Notes: generated by a model not told the origin, from the letters alone. A stretch of 64,000 nt of DNA from Labilithrix sp. (GCA_019637155.1 JAHBWE010000032.1:1-64000); one strand, 5' to 3'; positions 8,019 to 17,099 are shown, counted from the first letter of the stretch. Numbers and translations are program-made.

Positions 8019-9011
8019 TCATCCGCGGAGCAGCTCCTCCCAGTGCGCCGGGAGCGTCGCGCGCGGCGCGACTTGGGCCCGCGTCGCCTGCGATACGCCG
8101 GCGAAAGACGCGCGGTAGAGCGGCGCGTTGGCGATCTCGTAGCCGGCCGCCATCGTGAGCGCGAGGTCCATCTCGCCGAGGTCCGGCCAGCGCGCGTCCG
8201 GGGCGCGGAGGAGCGCGGCGTGCACGACGCGCGCGACGGCGGGCGACACCCACGGCGCCTTGTCTTGCAGCGGCGGCACCGTCGCCTGCCCGACGAGGAA
8301 CGCCATGAACGATCCCGGACGCGCGAAGGCGACCGCGCCGGTGAGCGCGTGATAGAGCACCATCCCGAGCGCGAACACGTCGGTGCGCGGATCGACGCGC
8401 TTCGCGTTCTCGGCCTGCTCCGGGCTCATGTAATGCGGCGTCCCGAGGAGCGCGCCGGAGCTCGTGAGCGAGTCGATCCCGGCCGCCTGCACCTTCGCGA
8501 GCCCGAAGTCGGTGACCTTCACGAGGACGATCCCGTTCTCCTCTTCGAGGAAGAGGTTCGTCGGCTTGATGTCGCGATGGATGATGCCGGCCGCGTGCCC
8601 GACCGCGACGCCGCGGCACGCTTGCACGACGATCGGGATCGCGACGCTGGGCTCGAGCACCTTCGCGCGGCCGAGCACCTGCCCGAGGTCCTCGCCGCGG
8701 AGACGCGGCATCACGAGGTACGGCGCGCCGCTCGCGTCGTCGACGCCTTGATCGAGGAGCGACACGACGTGTTTGTGCGGGGCGAGGCGCGCGGTGGTCT
8801 CGATCTCGCGGAGGAACCGCGCGCGCGTCTCCGCCGCGGCCGCGGGCGCGCCCGGCCCGACCAGCAGCGTCTTCACCGCGACGACGCGCCCCGACGGATC
8901 GGTCGCCTCGTAGACCGCGCCCATCCCGCCCGCGCCGAGCTTCGCGCCGAGCACGTATTTCCCCGCGAGCACGGTGCCGGGCGGGATCGAGGGAGCTTCG
9001 GGACGCGCCAT
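8019..9011 (-). CDS. Soluble Ser/Thr protein kinase
   Basis: 330 aa from the ATG at 9011. The kinase domain fills nearly the whole protein: LGAGGMGAVY loop, VVAVKTLL lysine, HRDIKPTN catalytic loop, TDFGLA, MSPEQ. There is no membrane helix and no C-terminal sensor, so unlike the three other kinases in the window it is cytoplasmic. The HRDIKPTN loop is the more common prokaryotic form. It is transcribed away from the GMC oxidoreductase at 9100; the two share an 88-base divergent promoter region. Confidence 0.93.
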   Translation of the reverse strand: MARPEAPSIPPGTVLAGKYVLGAKLGAGGMGAVYEATDPSGRVVAVKTLLVGPGAPAAAAETRARFLREIETTARLAPHKHVVSLLDQGVDDASGAPYLVMPRLRGEDLGQVLGRAKVLEPSVAIPIVVQACRGVAVGHAAGIIHRDIKPTNLFLEEENGIVLVKVTDFGLAKVQAAGIDSLTSSGALLGTPHYMSPEQAENAKRVDPRTDVFALGMVLYHALTGAVAFARPGSFMAFLVGQATVPPLQDKAPWVSPAVARVVHAALLRAPDARWPDLGEMDLALTMAAGYEIANAPLYRASFAGVSQATRAQVAPRATLPAHWEELLRG

Positions 9012-9022
9012 CGCGACGGGGC

Positions 9023-9028
9023 ACACTA
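9023..9028 (-). promoter_or_regulatory. Candidate -10 box for kinase gene
   Basis: TAGTGT on the minus strand, 11 bases before the ATG at 9011; the message would have a very short leader and no Shine-Dalgarno. Confidence 0.3.
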
Positions 9029-9088
9029 GCGCTCTTTGGTCTCGAATTCTCCCCTCGCGAAGCGGGCGAAGTCGCTCTGGAAGTGATA

Positions 9089-9105
9089 CGTCACGAAGCG
9101 TGACG
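9089..9105. promoter_or_regulatory. Inverted repeat over GMC gene start
   Basis: CGTCACG-AAG-CGTGACG, a perfect 7-bp inverted repeat with a 3-base loop. It contains the proposed GTG start at 9100. It could be an operator in the divergent promoter region or an mRNA hairpin that hides the start. Confidence 0.4.
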
Positions 9106-10707
9106 GCGTTCGACGTCGACTACGCCATCGTCGGCTCCGGCTTCGGCGGGAGCGTGTCCGCGCTCCGCCTCGTCGAGAAGGGCTACTCGGTCACCGTCCT
9201 CGAGATGGGGAAGCGCTGGCGCGCGGAGGACTTCCCGGAGACGACGTGGAACGTCCGGAAGTACCTCTGGCGCCCGTGGCTCGGGATGTACGGGATGCTC
9301 CAGATGACGCTCGTGAAGGACGCGTTCTTCCTCCACGGCGCGGGCGTCGGCGGCGGCTCGCTCATCTACGCGAACACGATGCTCGTCCCGCCGGACGAGG
9401 CGTTCGAGGACCCGCGCTGGATCGGGCTCGACTGGAAGAAGGAGCTCGCGCCGCACTACGCCACCGCCAAGAAGATGCTCGGCGTGGTCGAGAGCCAGGT
9501 CGTCGTCGAGACGGACCGCATCCTCAAGGAGGTCGCGGAGGACATGGGCCGCGGCCACACCTGGAAGAAGGCCGACGTCGCGGTCTACTTCGGCGAGCCC
9601 GGCGTCACGGTGAAGGACCCGTTCTTCGGCGGCGAGGGGCCGGACCGCACCGGCTGCATCATGTGCGGCGGCTGCATGGTCGGCTGCCGCTTCGGCGCGA
9701 AGAACACGCTGGAGCAGAACTACTTGTATCTCGCAGAGAAGCGCGGCCTCACGATCGAGCCGGAGTCGCGCGTCCTCGACGTCGCGCCGCTCGAGGGCGG
9801 CGGCTACGCGCTCACGATCGAGTCCTCCACCGGGTGGCTCAAGCGGCGGCGCACGCTGCGCGCGCGCGGCGTCGTCGTGTCCGCCGGCTCCTACGGCACG
9901 GTGAACCTCTTGATGCGCTGCAAGGAGCGCGGCTCGCTCCCGCGCCTGTCGTCGCAGCTCGGTCGCTACCTCCGCACGAACAGCGAGGCGATCCTGAGCG
10001 TGCGCTCGGGCGAGAAGGACGTCGACTACTCGAAGGGGATCGCGATCACGAGCGGCGTCTTCGTCGACGACAAGACGCACATCGAGGTCGTCCGCTACTC
10101 CGCGGGCTCGGACGCGCTCGCGCCGCTCGCGACGGTGCTCACCGAAGGAGGCGGATGGCTCCCGCGTCCGATCCGCTGGCTCGGCACCATCCTCCGCCAT
10201 CCGCTCCAGTTCCTCCGCACGATCGTGCCGTTCGGATGGGCGAAGAAATCCGCGATCCTCCTCGTCATGCAGCCGGTCGACAACCACCTCCGCTACGTGC
10301 TGCGGCGGCGGTGGTGGTGGCCGTTCTCGCAGAAGCTCGACAGCGCGCCGGGCGGCGGGGTCCCTTCGCCGACGTACATCCCGATCGCGAACCTCGTCGC
10401 GAAGAAGATGGCGAAGAAGATGAACGGCACCCCGCAGTCGGGGCTCCTCGAGGTGCTCCTCGGCAAGGCCTCCACCGCGCACATCCTCGGCGGCTGCCCG
10501 ATCGGCGAGACGGCGGACGACGGCGTGGTCGATCCGAAGAGCCACGCGTTCGGCTACGAGGACCTCCTCGTCGTCGACGGCTCCATCATCCCGGCGAACC
10601 TCGGCGTGAACCCGAGCCTCACGATCACGGCGATGGCCGAGCACGCGATGACGTTCGTGCCGCCGCGCGCCGAGCGCCGCGAGGGCGCCTGGAATTTTCC
10701 CGAGTGA
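9100..10707 (+). CDS. GMC-family oxidoreductase with Cys cluster
   Basis: 535 aa from the GTG at 9100, chosen because the FAD-binding Rossmann strand begins only a few residues later (AIVGSGFGGSVSALRL, GxGxxG) with the acidic end VLEMG. The middle holds GCIMCGGCMVGC, a CxxCxxxC-like cluster present in a subgroup of cholesterol-oxidase-like GMC proteins. The C-terminus has HILGGCPIG and the VDGSIIPANLGVNPSLT signature of the FAD-proximal GMC domain. No signal peptide. It likely oxidises an alcohol such as a sterol; the substrate is not deducible. No Shine-Dalgarno is evident. Confidence 0.88.
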   Translation: MTAFDVDYAIVGSGFGGSVSALRLVEKGYSVTVLEMGKRWRAEDFPETTWNVRKYLWRPWLGMYGMLQMTLVKDAFFLHGAGVGGGSLIYANTMLVPPDEAFEDPRWIGLDWKKELAPHYATAKKMLGVVESQVVVETDRILKEVAEDMGRGHTWKKADVAVYFGEPGVTVKDPFFGGEGPDRTGCIMCGGCMVGCRFGAKNTLEQNYLYLAEKRGLTIEPESRVLDVAPLEGGGYALTIESSTGWLKRRRTLRARGVVVSAGSYGTVNLLMRCKERGSLPRLSSQLGRYLRTNSEAILSVRSGEKDVDYSKGIAITSGVFVDDKTHIEVVRYSAGSDALAPLATVLTEGGGWLPRPIRWLGTILRHPLQFLRTIVPFGWAKKSAILLVMQPVDNHLRYVLRRRWWWPFSQKLDSAPGGGVPSPTYIPIANLVAKKMAKKMNGTPQSGLLEVLLGKASTAHILGGCPIGETADDGVVDPKSHAFGYEDLLVVDGSIIPANLGVNPSLTITAMAEHAMTFVPPRAERREGAWNFPE

Positions 10708-10880
10708 ACCGAATCTGAAACGTATGCTGCCGAAACTGCTCATGATCGTCCTGATCAGGCGCGGGCCGGTGACATGGGTCGCCGCCCGGTGATCGCCGAG
10801 CTCCATCCTCGCGATCTCCCGCGTTTTTCGACGAAGCGCCGATGTAGGCTCATGGTCCACTGATTGCTGTTGGGGAGGTC

Positions 10881-11636
10881 ATGGCCTCCTCGAAGCTCGC
10901 CACGCTGCTCGCCGTCGGATCCGTCGCCGCTCTCCTCGGCGCGTGCGCGGTCGAGACCCAAGACGAAGAAGAGATGGGGGAGACCGGCAGTCACCTCCTC
11001 GCCGGCACGCGCCTCACGCCGGCGCAGGTGGCCGGCGCGCTCCGCTCGGCGGGGTGGCCCGAGAACATGATCGGCAAGATGGTCTGCACCGCGAAGTACG
11101 AGTCGAGCTACTACTCGCGCGCGATCAACACGAAGAACAAGAACGGCTCGGTCGATCGCGGCCTCTTCCAGATCAACAGCATCCACCTGAACGGCGGCAC
11201 GAAGGGCTGTCCGAAGGGAGCGGAGGCGCTCTTCGACGTCGACACGAACGCGAAGTGCGCGCTCGCGATCTACAAGTCGCAGGGGATCAAGGCCTGGTAC
11301 GGCTACCGCTCGCACAAGAAGGAGTGCGACGCGACCAAGGCCCCGGGCAGCGCCGCGTTGCCGGAGGAGACGGAGGAGGAGGAGACGGAGACAGAGACGG
11401 GCGACGAGGAGACGCCGGAGAAGAAGGCGCCGGCGCCGGTCGTCGATCCCGAGGAGCCCGACAACGGCGGCGGCTGCTGGTCCGAGTCCCTCCAGGACAT
11501 GAAGGACGGCCTCTCGTGCGTGCAGGGCAAGAGCAACAAGGTTTGGTTCCAGTGCAAGGACGGCAAGTGGTACCGCGGCGGCGACGACGTGAGCGGCCCC
11601 TACGGCGACTGCAACGGTTCTTTCCCCGCGAAGTGA
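10881..11636 (+). CDS. C-type-lysozyme-like lipoprotein
   Basis: 251 aa. The lipobox LLGAC (Cys22) follows a short signal sequence. Residues about 45-125 resemble animal C-type lysozyme: VCTAKYESS (catalytic-type Glu74), NGSVDRGLFQINS (Asp92 at the place of the second acid), then KCALAIYKSQGIKAWYGYRS. Four or more cysteines fall at lysozyme-like places. A strongly acidic Glu/Thr linker leads to a second Cys/Trp-rich module (about 197-251) that may bind cell walls. It should cleave peptidoglycan outside the cytoplasm. GGGGAGG at 10872-10878 is a strong but unusually close ribosome site. Alternative: a generic SLT transglycosylase fold. Confidence 0.85.
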   Translation: MASSKLATLLAVGSVAALLGACAVETQDEEEMGETGSHLLAGTRLTPAQVAGALRSAGWPENMIGKMVCTAKYESSYYSRAINTKNKNGSVDRGLFQINSIHLNGGTKGCPKGAEALFDVDTNAKCALAIYKSQGIKAWYGYRSHKKECDATKAPGSAALPEETEEEETETETGDEETPEKKAPAPVVDPEEPDNGGGCWSESLQDMKDGLSCVQGKSNKVWFQCKDGKWYRGGDDVSGPYGDCNGSFPAK

Positions 11637-11661
11637 CCTGTCCGCGAGCAGGCGGTAGGAT
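11633..11661 (+). promoter_or_regulatory. Candidate promoter of PPP phosphatase gene
   Basis: GTGACC (11633-11638), 17-base spacer, TAGGAT (11656-11661), nine bases before the ATG at 11671. It would give an almost leaderless message. The TAGGA core could alternatively be a weak ribosome site. Confidence 0.4.
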
Positions 11662-11670
11662 GCCGCCTCG

Positions 11671-13371
11671 ATGATCACCTTCAGCGACGATCCGCAGCGC
11701 GCCGAGCAGGAGATGCATGCGGTCATCTTCTACCTCGTAACGTTCGGCTACATCGACGGCGACTTCGACGCGGCGGAGAAGAGCTTCGTCCGCCAGATCA
11801 TCCGCAAGCTCATCGAGCACCGCGCCGAGACGGCGATGCCGGACGCGGCGCCGGAGGTGAAGTCGGAGATCATCGAGAAGTTCACGAAGCACTTCCACGA
11901 GGTGTTCGAGGGCATCGACGCGAACGTGCGCGAGCTCTTCACCGAGAGCGTCTCCTCCAACGAGGACCCGAAGGCGTTCGTGCACTCGAAGCTGAAGGTG
12001 CGGTGCTTCGAGATCTTCCAGAGCTTCGACACGAACGGCCAGACGCAGCTCATGGACCTCATCGACTCGCTGCTCCTCGCCGACGGCGTGGCGCACCCGG
12101 CCGAGGTCCAGTTCCGGAGCGAGCTCGCGCAGCTGCTCGAGGCCGACCTCGAGATGGAGCTCACCCCGGCCGACGATCCGAGCGAGTCGCAAACGCGCAT
12201 CTCGGTCGGCAAGCCGGTGAACGCGGGCCAGTCGCAGGCCGATCACCCGTTCTTCAAGCCGTTCGAGTTCCACTTCTCCTCGAACCCCGACGCGCTCGGG
12301 CGGCAGGTCGGCGCCGACCGCGCGCTCCTCGATCAGGCGCTCGCGACGCTCGAGGAGCAGCGGCGGAAGGGGAGCGGCCGCCTCACGGGGAAGAAGTCGC
12401 TCGCCGACGTCGCGCCCGGCGAGGCGTTCCTCGACGGCCACACCTACGTGCGGAAGCCGAAGCCCGGCCACCGCACGGAGCTCACCGTCCTCGGCGATCT
12501 CCACGGCTGCTACAGCATCCTGAAGGCGACCGTGCTCCAGAGCCGCTTCTTCGAGCGCGTCGACGCGTACCGCAAGAACCCTGGCGTCGAGCCTTATCCG
12601 CTCCTCGTCCTCCTCGGCGACTACATCGATCGCGGCCGCTTCAGCCTCAACGGCGTGCTCCGCACGGTGCTGCAGCTCTTCGTGACCGCGCCCGATCACG
12701 TGATCATGCTGCGCGGCAACCACGAGTACTACGTCGAGGTGAACGGCACGATGTACGGCGGCGTGAAGCCGGCGGAGGCGATCAACTCGCTGAAGCCGCA
12801 CCTCCCCGTCGACGTGTTCCGGCACTACCGCACGCTCTTCGAGGCGATGCCGAACGTCTTCTTGTTCGATCGCTTCATGTTCGTCCACGGCGGCATCCCG
12901 AAGGACCGCGCGATCAAGGAGAAGTGGAAGGACCTCTCCTCCCTCAACGACGGCGACCTCCGCTTCCAGATGATGTGGAGCGATCCCTCGACCGCGGACG
13001 TCATCCCCGCCGACCTCCAGGACCAGGCCGCGCGCTTCGCGTTCGGCCGGATGCAGTTCCGCGCCTTCATGCAGCGCGTCGGGGCGAACACGATGATGCG
13101 CGGCCACGAGAAGATCATCGACGGCTTCCACGCGGTCTACGACGACGAGCTCGGCCGCCTCCTCACGCTCTTCTCCGCCGGCGGCAAGGACAACAACGAC
13201 CTCCCCGCCGAGTCGGCGTACCGCGACGTCACGCCGATGGCCTGCACGATCACGCACGACGGCCAGACCGCGAACGTCGTCCCGTGGAGCCCGGACTGGC
13301 GCAGCTACAACGATCCCGAGCGCAACGCCTTCTTCAAGGTCGCGCCCGAGATCGAGCACGGCCGCGCCTAG
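11671..13371 (+). CDS. PPP-family protein phosphatase with TerB-like N-terminus
   Basis: 566 aa. The C-terminal half carries the metal-binding signature of eukaryotic-type PP1/PP2A phosphatases in order: GDLHG (275-279), GDYIDRG (316-322), LRGNHE (347-352), HGGI (about 407) and RGHE (about 473). The N-terminal 165 residues are helical with two TerB-like segments (FGYIDGDFDAAEKSF and LLLADGVAHPAEVQF). It is a cytoplasmic Ser/Thr phosphatase and a natural counterpart for the kinases encoded in the window. Its stop and that of the opposing gene share the tetranucleotide CTAG (13368-13371). Confidence 0.93.
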   Translation: MITFSDDPQRAEQEMHAVIFYLVTFGYIDGDFDAAEKSFVRQIIRKLIEHRAETAMPDAAPEVKSEIIEKFTKHFHEVFEGIDANVRELFTESVSSNEDPKAFVHSKLKVRCFEIFQSFDTNGQTQLMDLIDSLLLADGVAHPAEVQFRSELAQLLEADLEMELTPADDPSESQTRISVGKPVNAGQSQADHPFFKPFEFHFSSNPDALGRQVGADRALLDQALATLEEQRRKGSGRLTGKKSLADVAPGEAFLDGHTYVRKPKPGHRTELTVLGDLHGCYSILKATVLQSRFFERVDAYRKNPGVEPYPLLVLLGDYIDRGRFSLNGVLRTVLQLFVTAPDHVIMLRGNHEYYVEVNGTMYGGVKPAEAINSLKPHLPVDVFRHYRTLFEAMPNVFLFDRFMFVHGGIPKDRAIKEKWKDLSSLNDGDLRFQMMWSDPSTADVIPADLQDQAARFAFGRMQFRAFMQRVGANTMMRGHEKIIDGFHAVYDDELGRLLTLFSAGGKDNNDLPAESAYRDVTPMACTITHDGQTANVVPWSPDWRSYNDPERNAFFKVAPEIEHGRA

Positions 13372-14426
13372 CGGCGGACCATGTGGATCGCCTTCGGCGT
13401 GCCCCAGAGGAAGCGGGTCGCGTCGACGGTGAAGAAGAGCGGGGCGCCCTCGCTCGCGCGGCGGAGGAAGGCCGGCTCGGCGTAGCCGCCGCCGAGGTCC
13501 ATCCGCGCCATGTGCTCGCCTTCGTCGAAGTAGATCCGCGCGCCGTCGATCGCGAAGATGGTGGCGCCGGGCTCGACGGTGAGCGTCTTCGCGTCGCCGC
13601 CGGAGAGCGACTGCGACCACACGTGTTTGGCCTCGACGTAGAACACCGTGCCCTCGTGGACGGCGAGGTGCGCGACGCCTCCGCCGTGCATGGTCTGCGT
13701 CTCGCCGCCTTCGAGCGGGCGGCGGCGAAGACCGGCCTCGTCGATCCAGAGGAGGTCGGCGCCCGCGACGAGCACCTCCTTCGGGGCGCCGTCCGTCTTC
13801 GCGATCTCCGTCGTCACCTCTCCGTCGAGGCGCGCGATCGCCTTCGCGTCGCGGTCGGCGACGTAGAGCACGTCGCCGGCGGCGGCGAGCGCGATCGGGG
13901 CCATGAGCTCACCGACGCCGAGGCGGTCGGCGCGAAGCCCGAGCCGGATCGTGCCGTCCGCGTCCTTCGTGACCGACAGGCGGAGCACGCTCCCGCCTTC
14001 GAGCGTGACGTAGAGGCTCGCGCCGCTCCGCGCCATCCCGCACGCGGTCACCGGATCGGCCGGGAGCGAGAAGCGCTCGGTCACGATCGCCGGCCCCGCC
14101 GCCGTGCGGTGCGCCTCGATCTTGCCCTCCGCGGTCATCCAGTACGCCGCGTCGGGATCGGTCGCGAAGCAGCGCACGTTCGCGCGCGCGATCTCCTCGA
14201 CCAACGTCCAGTCGTTCGCGGTCTGGGTCGTGTCCTTCTTCTTCCTCGTCTCCTCGCACGTGGCGACGTCTTCGTCATCGGGGAGGCAGTAGCCGGTGCT
14301 CTCGCAGCAGAAGTAGCCGGCCACGCAAGGACAGGTGCGGCCCTCGAGCGACAGCTGCGGGCTGCACGCGGCGTGCAGAGAGACGGCGCTCGCGACGAGC
14401 GCGAAGGCGCCACGCGCGCGGATCAC
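13368..14426 (-). CDS. Propeller-like lipoprotein
   Basis: 352 aa from the GTG at 14426. The signal sequence ends in HAAC, followed by a Cys-rich region (about 20-60; CPCVAGYFCC) and a series of short beta repeats with AAYWMT, VLYVADR and LLWIDE strands like NHL/SMP-30-type propellers. The GTG overlaps the TGA of the upstream gene (GTGA, 14423-14426). The upstream gene has the same architecture, so this is probably a tandem duplicate. Likely a surface or periplasmic binding protein; ligand unknown. Confidence 0.75.
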   Translation of the reverse strand: MIRARGAFALVASAVSLHAACSPQLSLEGRTCPCVAGYFCCESTGYCLPDDEDVATCEETRKKKDTTQTANDWTLVEEIARANVRCFATDPDAAYWMTAEGKIEAHRTAAGPAIVTERFSLPADPVTACGMARSGASLYVTLEGGSVLRLSVTKDADGTIRLGLRADRLGVGELMAPIALAAAGDVLYVADRDAKAIARLDGEVTTEIAKTDGAPKEVLVAGADLLWIDEAGLRRRPLEGGETQTMHGGGVAHLAVHEGTVFYVEAKHVWSQSLSGGDAKTLTVEPGATIFAIDGARIYFDEGEHMARMDLGGGYAEPAFLRRASEGAPLFFTVDATRFLWGTPKAIHMVRR

Positions 14427-15469
14427 GGCGGCACCGCCCGCGTGAAGATCGAGCGCGCTCGCGTCCACACGAGGCGCCGCGGCTGCGCGAACAGCTTCAC
14501 GTCGCCCCGCGCGCCGGTGTCGCTCTCGAAGGTGAACAGGTGACGCGTACCGTCGACGGCGACGACGCTCATGCCGCCGCCCGCGGCGAGGTAGAGGCTC
14601 GCGCCGTCGGTCGCGAACGCGGTGGTGGCGCCGGTGCGCACCGCGATCGGGAGGCCGCCCTCGGTCGACACCGTGCGGACGACGTCGCCGTCGAAGAAGT
14701 AGAGCGCGCCGCCGATGCGCTCGAGCACGTGCTCCGCGCGCGCGAGCGTCGTGACCTCGCCGCCGGTCTTGGCGACCTTGCGCGCGCGGCTCGTCCCGTC
14801 CTCTGCCTTGAAGCTGAGCCAGTAGACCGTGTCGTCGTCGAGGCGGAGGCTCGCGGCCCGGGTCCCTTCCGTCGCCAGCGTCTCGGTCGCCGGCGGCCCG
14901 CCCGCGTCGGCGCCCGCGGCCGATCGCGCGAACCGCTTCACGACGCCGGCGTCGTGCTCCGCGACGTAGACGTGGGTCGCGTCGATCGCGACCGACGTCG
15001 GCGCGTCGAAGCCCGTGACCGTGTCGTGGCTCGCGCCGAACGAGACGGTGCGGTCCACGTTCTTCACCACCGTGAGGCGATGCAGCGCGCCTTCCTTCAG
15101 CGAGGTGACCCACAGCTCGTCGCCGTCGCGCACGAGCTCGCACGGGCCCTCGCCGAGATCGGCGCGCACGCCGTCCGGCGGGGTCGCCGGCCGCGGCCCC
15201 GTGCTCGGGACGTCCGTCGTCTGGAGCGCGGCGATCCGTCCTTCGCGCGTGACCCAGTACACCGCGTCGTCGTCGACCGTCATGCACGCGACGTCCTCCG
15301 CGCTCGCGAGCGTGATGATGGCGGGATCGATCTCCACCACGCCCACGTCTCTCGGCGACTCGTCGCAGCACTTCGGCGTCTTGGTGCCTCCGTAGTCGTC
15401 ATCGTCCAGGAAAGGTGCACCCTCGTCACGACAGCCGAGGAGCACAGCGGCGAGGAGGAGTCGCTTCAT
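14423..15469 (-). CDS. Propeller-like lipoprotein, tandem paralogue
   Basis: 348 aa from the ATG at 15469, which places the lipobox AAVLLGC directly after a short basic start; an upstream start would add ten residues. Repeated strands such as DAVYWVTREG, HVYVAEHD, TVYWLSF and ALYFFDGD recur about every 45 residues, as in six- or seven-blade propellers. It lies 46 bases after the caspase-like gene on the same strand and is coupled to its paralogue at 14426, so both may belong to the sigma factor operon. Confidence 0.75.
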   Translation of the reverse strand: MKRLLLAAVLLGCRDEGAPFLDDDDYGGTKTPKCCDESPRDVGVVEIDPAIITLASAEDVACMTVDDDAVYWVTREGRIAALQTTDVPSTGPRPATPPDGVRADLGEGPCELVRDGDELWVTSLKEGALHRLTVVKNVDRTVSFGASHDTVTGFDAPTSVAIDATHVYVAEHDAGVVKRFARSAAGADAGGPPATETLATEGTRAASLRLDDDTVYWLSFKAEDGTSRARKVAKTGGEVTTLARAEHVLERIGGALYFFDGDVVRTVSTEGGLPIAVRTGATTAFATDGASLYLAAGGGMSVVAVDGTRHLFTFESDTGARGDVKLFAQPRRLVWTRARSIFTRAVPP

Positions 15470-15515
15470 GCAGAGGAGGAACGAGCGAGCGAGGAGCAAT
15501 GGACGAACGCTCCGA

Positions 15516-17099
15516 TCAGAAAGAGCCGCCGAGCCCGAAATAAGCGCCGCCCGGGAGGGCGCTCGCGCGCACCGCCTGCACCGCCTTCGGCACCTTCTTG
15601 ATCTCGCGCGACGGCCAGAAGAGGATCGCGGCGCTCGCGACGAGCGTGAGCCCGCCGCCGACGTAGAACGCGGCGGCGATGCGCTCCTTGTCCCGGATGT
15701 CTCGGTTCCAGGTCTGGATCGTCCCCTGGCTGTTCTCCTGGAGCCCGCGCTCGTACTGGTTCGCCGTGTTGATCGACAGGTACACGCCGCTCGCCACGAA
15801 CGCCGCGCCGAACACGCCCATCACGACGCCGGCCGGCGTGCGCCATGAAGCGCGCGGAGAGAGCTGCGTCTTGTCGACGTACGCCGGCATCGGCGTCGTC
15901 TCGGCGCACTCGACGACCGGGTAGGCGGCGACGACGTCCTTGTCGAAGGGCAGCGTGAAGATCGCGTTGAACGACTCGTGCGCGGCGCCGCGGGAGGCGA
16001 CGCGCGGCGCCGCCACGACGAGGTCGGCGACGCTCACGACGTCGGGCCGCGACTCGATCACGAGCTCGTTGTCGTCGTCGACACGCCGCAGGTACGCGCG
16101 GCCGTTCGGGGCGGGGCGCACGAGCGTGAGCGTCTGGCCCGCGGCGTTGTGCACGTCGGCGATGCGGACGCCGCGCGCGTCCTCGAGGAAGTAGTGGCCC
16201 GCGTGTTTGCCGTCGATCTCGATCCGCCGCCCGTTCGCGCGGCGGAGATCGAGGAGCATGTCGCCGCCCTTCGGCGCGCGCGCGTGGAGGTCGGGGCGAT
16301 AGCGCTCGTTCGGGATCGACTGGTTCGCGCGCGCGACGAACGCGGCGATCTCGCGGTAGCTCACCTGCCCGTCGCCGTCGGCGTCGGCCGCGCCGTAGAG
16401 GCCGGAGCGGACCTCGTGGCTGAAGACGCCGGACTGGAAGGCGTCCCACTCGTGGCTCTCACGCGCGGAGGAGGTGGAGAGGAGCAGCCCGATGCGCGCG
16501 TCGGCCGCGAGCGCGGGCGCGATGCCGAAGCTGCCCTCGAGCGCGCGACGCTCGCCGCCCGGCCCGCGCGAGTAGGCGAGGAAGTACGAGGCGCACGCGT
16601 CGGCGATGACGTGGATGCGCGTGGCCGGCACCTTCGCGAACGTCGCGGCGAGGTCGTTGCCGGAGAGGCGGAGGTCCTCGAGCGTGATGTAGCCCTGACC
16701 GTTCTGCACGTTCCCGTGCCCGGCGTAGACGAAGTACACCGTCGTCTCGACGCCGCGCTCGGCCGCCTTCTTCACGTCGTCGGCGAGCTGCGCGACGGCG
16801 GCGTCCCAGCTCGTCTTCTTCGGGTCCGTCGCCTCCGCCGCCGCCTGCGGATGGAGCCGCTTCGTGTTGTCGTCGAGGCGCGTGAGCAGGTAGGTGCGGG
16901 CGCCGAGGAGGCGGAAGAGATCGAGGTAGCGCGCGGCGTCGTCGTCCGCGTAGCGCAGCGGCGCGAGGTTCGTGTCGACGGACTGGTTCGATCCGACGAT
17001 GAGCGCGAACGTCGCGCGCGGCGCGTCCTCCGCGCGCGCGCGCGACGGCGCGAGGAGGAGGGCGAGCACGACGAGGGCAACGAGCGAGAGCTTCTTCAT
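15516..17099 (-). CDS. Secreted caspase-like (C14) protein with EF-hand
   Basis: 527 aa. A signal peptide ends near ARA (residue 23). The caspase-like fold spans about 28-260: FALIVGSN strand, catalytic His128 in YAGHG, and catalytic Cys169 in DACAS. A complete EF-hand loop follows (residues 239-250, DADGDGQVSYRE pattern), suggesting calcium control. After a beta-rich middle region there are two C-terminal membrane segments (about 425-445 and 475-497). It should cleave after specific residues outside the cytoplasm or in the envelope. Its ATG overlaps the TGA of the anti-sigma factor gene (17096-17099), so the two are translationally coupled. Confidence 0.88.
   Translation of the reverse strand: MKKLSLVALVVLALLLAPSRARAEDAPRATFALIVGSNQSVDTNLAPLRYADDDAARYLDLFRLLGARTYLLTRLDDNTKRLHPQAAAEATDPKKTSWDAAVAQLADDVKKAAERGVETTVYFVYAGHGNVQNGQGYITLEDLRLSGNDLAATFAKVPATRIHVIADACASYFLAYSRGPGGERRALEGSFGIAPALAADARIGLLLSTSSARESHEWDAFQSGVFSHEVRSGLYGAADADGDGQVSYREIAAFVARANQSIPNERYRPDLHARAPKGGDMLLDLRRANGRRIEIDGKHAGHYFLEDARGVRIADVHNAAGQTLTLVRPAPNGRAYLRRVDDDNELVIESRPDVVSVADLVVAAPRVASRGAAHESFNAIFTLPFDKDVVAAYPVVECAETTPMPAYVDKTQLSPRASWRTPAGVVMGVFGAAFVASGVYLSINTANQYERGLQENSQGTIQTWNRDIRDKERIAAAFYVGGGLTLVASAAILFWPSREIKKVPKAVQAVRASALPGGAYFGLGGSF

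Noticed and set aside
10750..10759. Palindrome CCTGATCAGG after the GMC gene
   Set aside because: Too short, with no T-run and no second copy; expected by chance.
9091..10860. 589-codon open frame opposite the GMC oxidoreductase
   Set aside because: No motif; the plus strand has the FAD-binding and GMC signatures.
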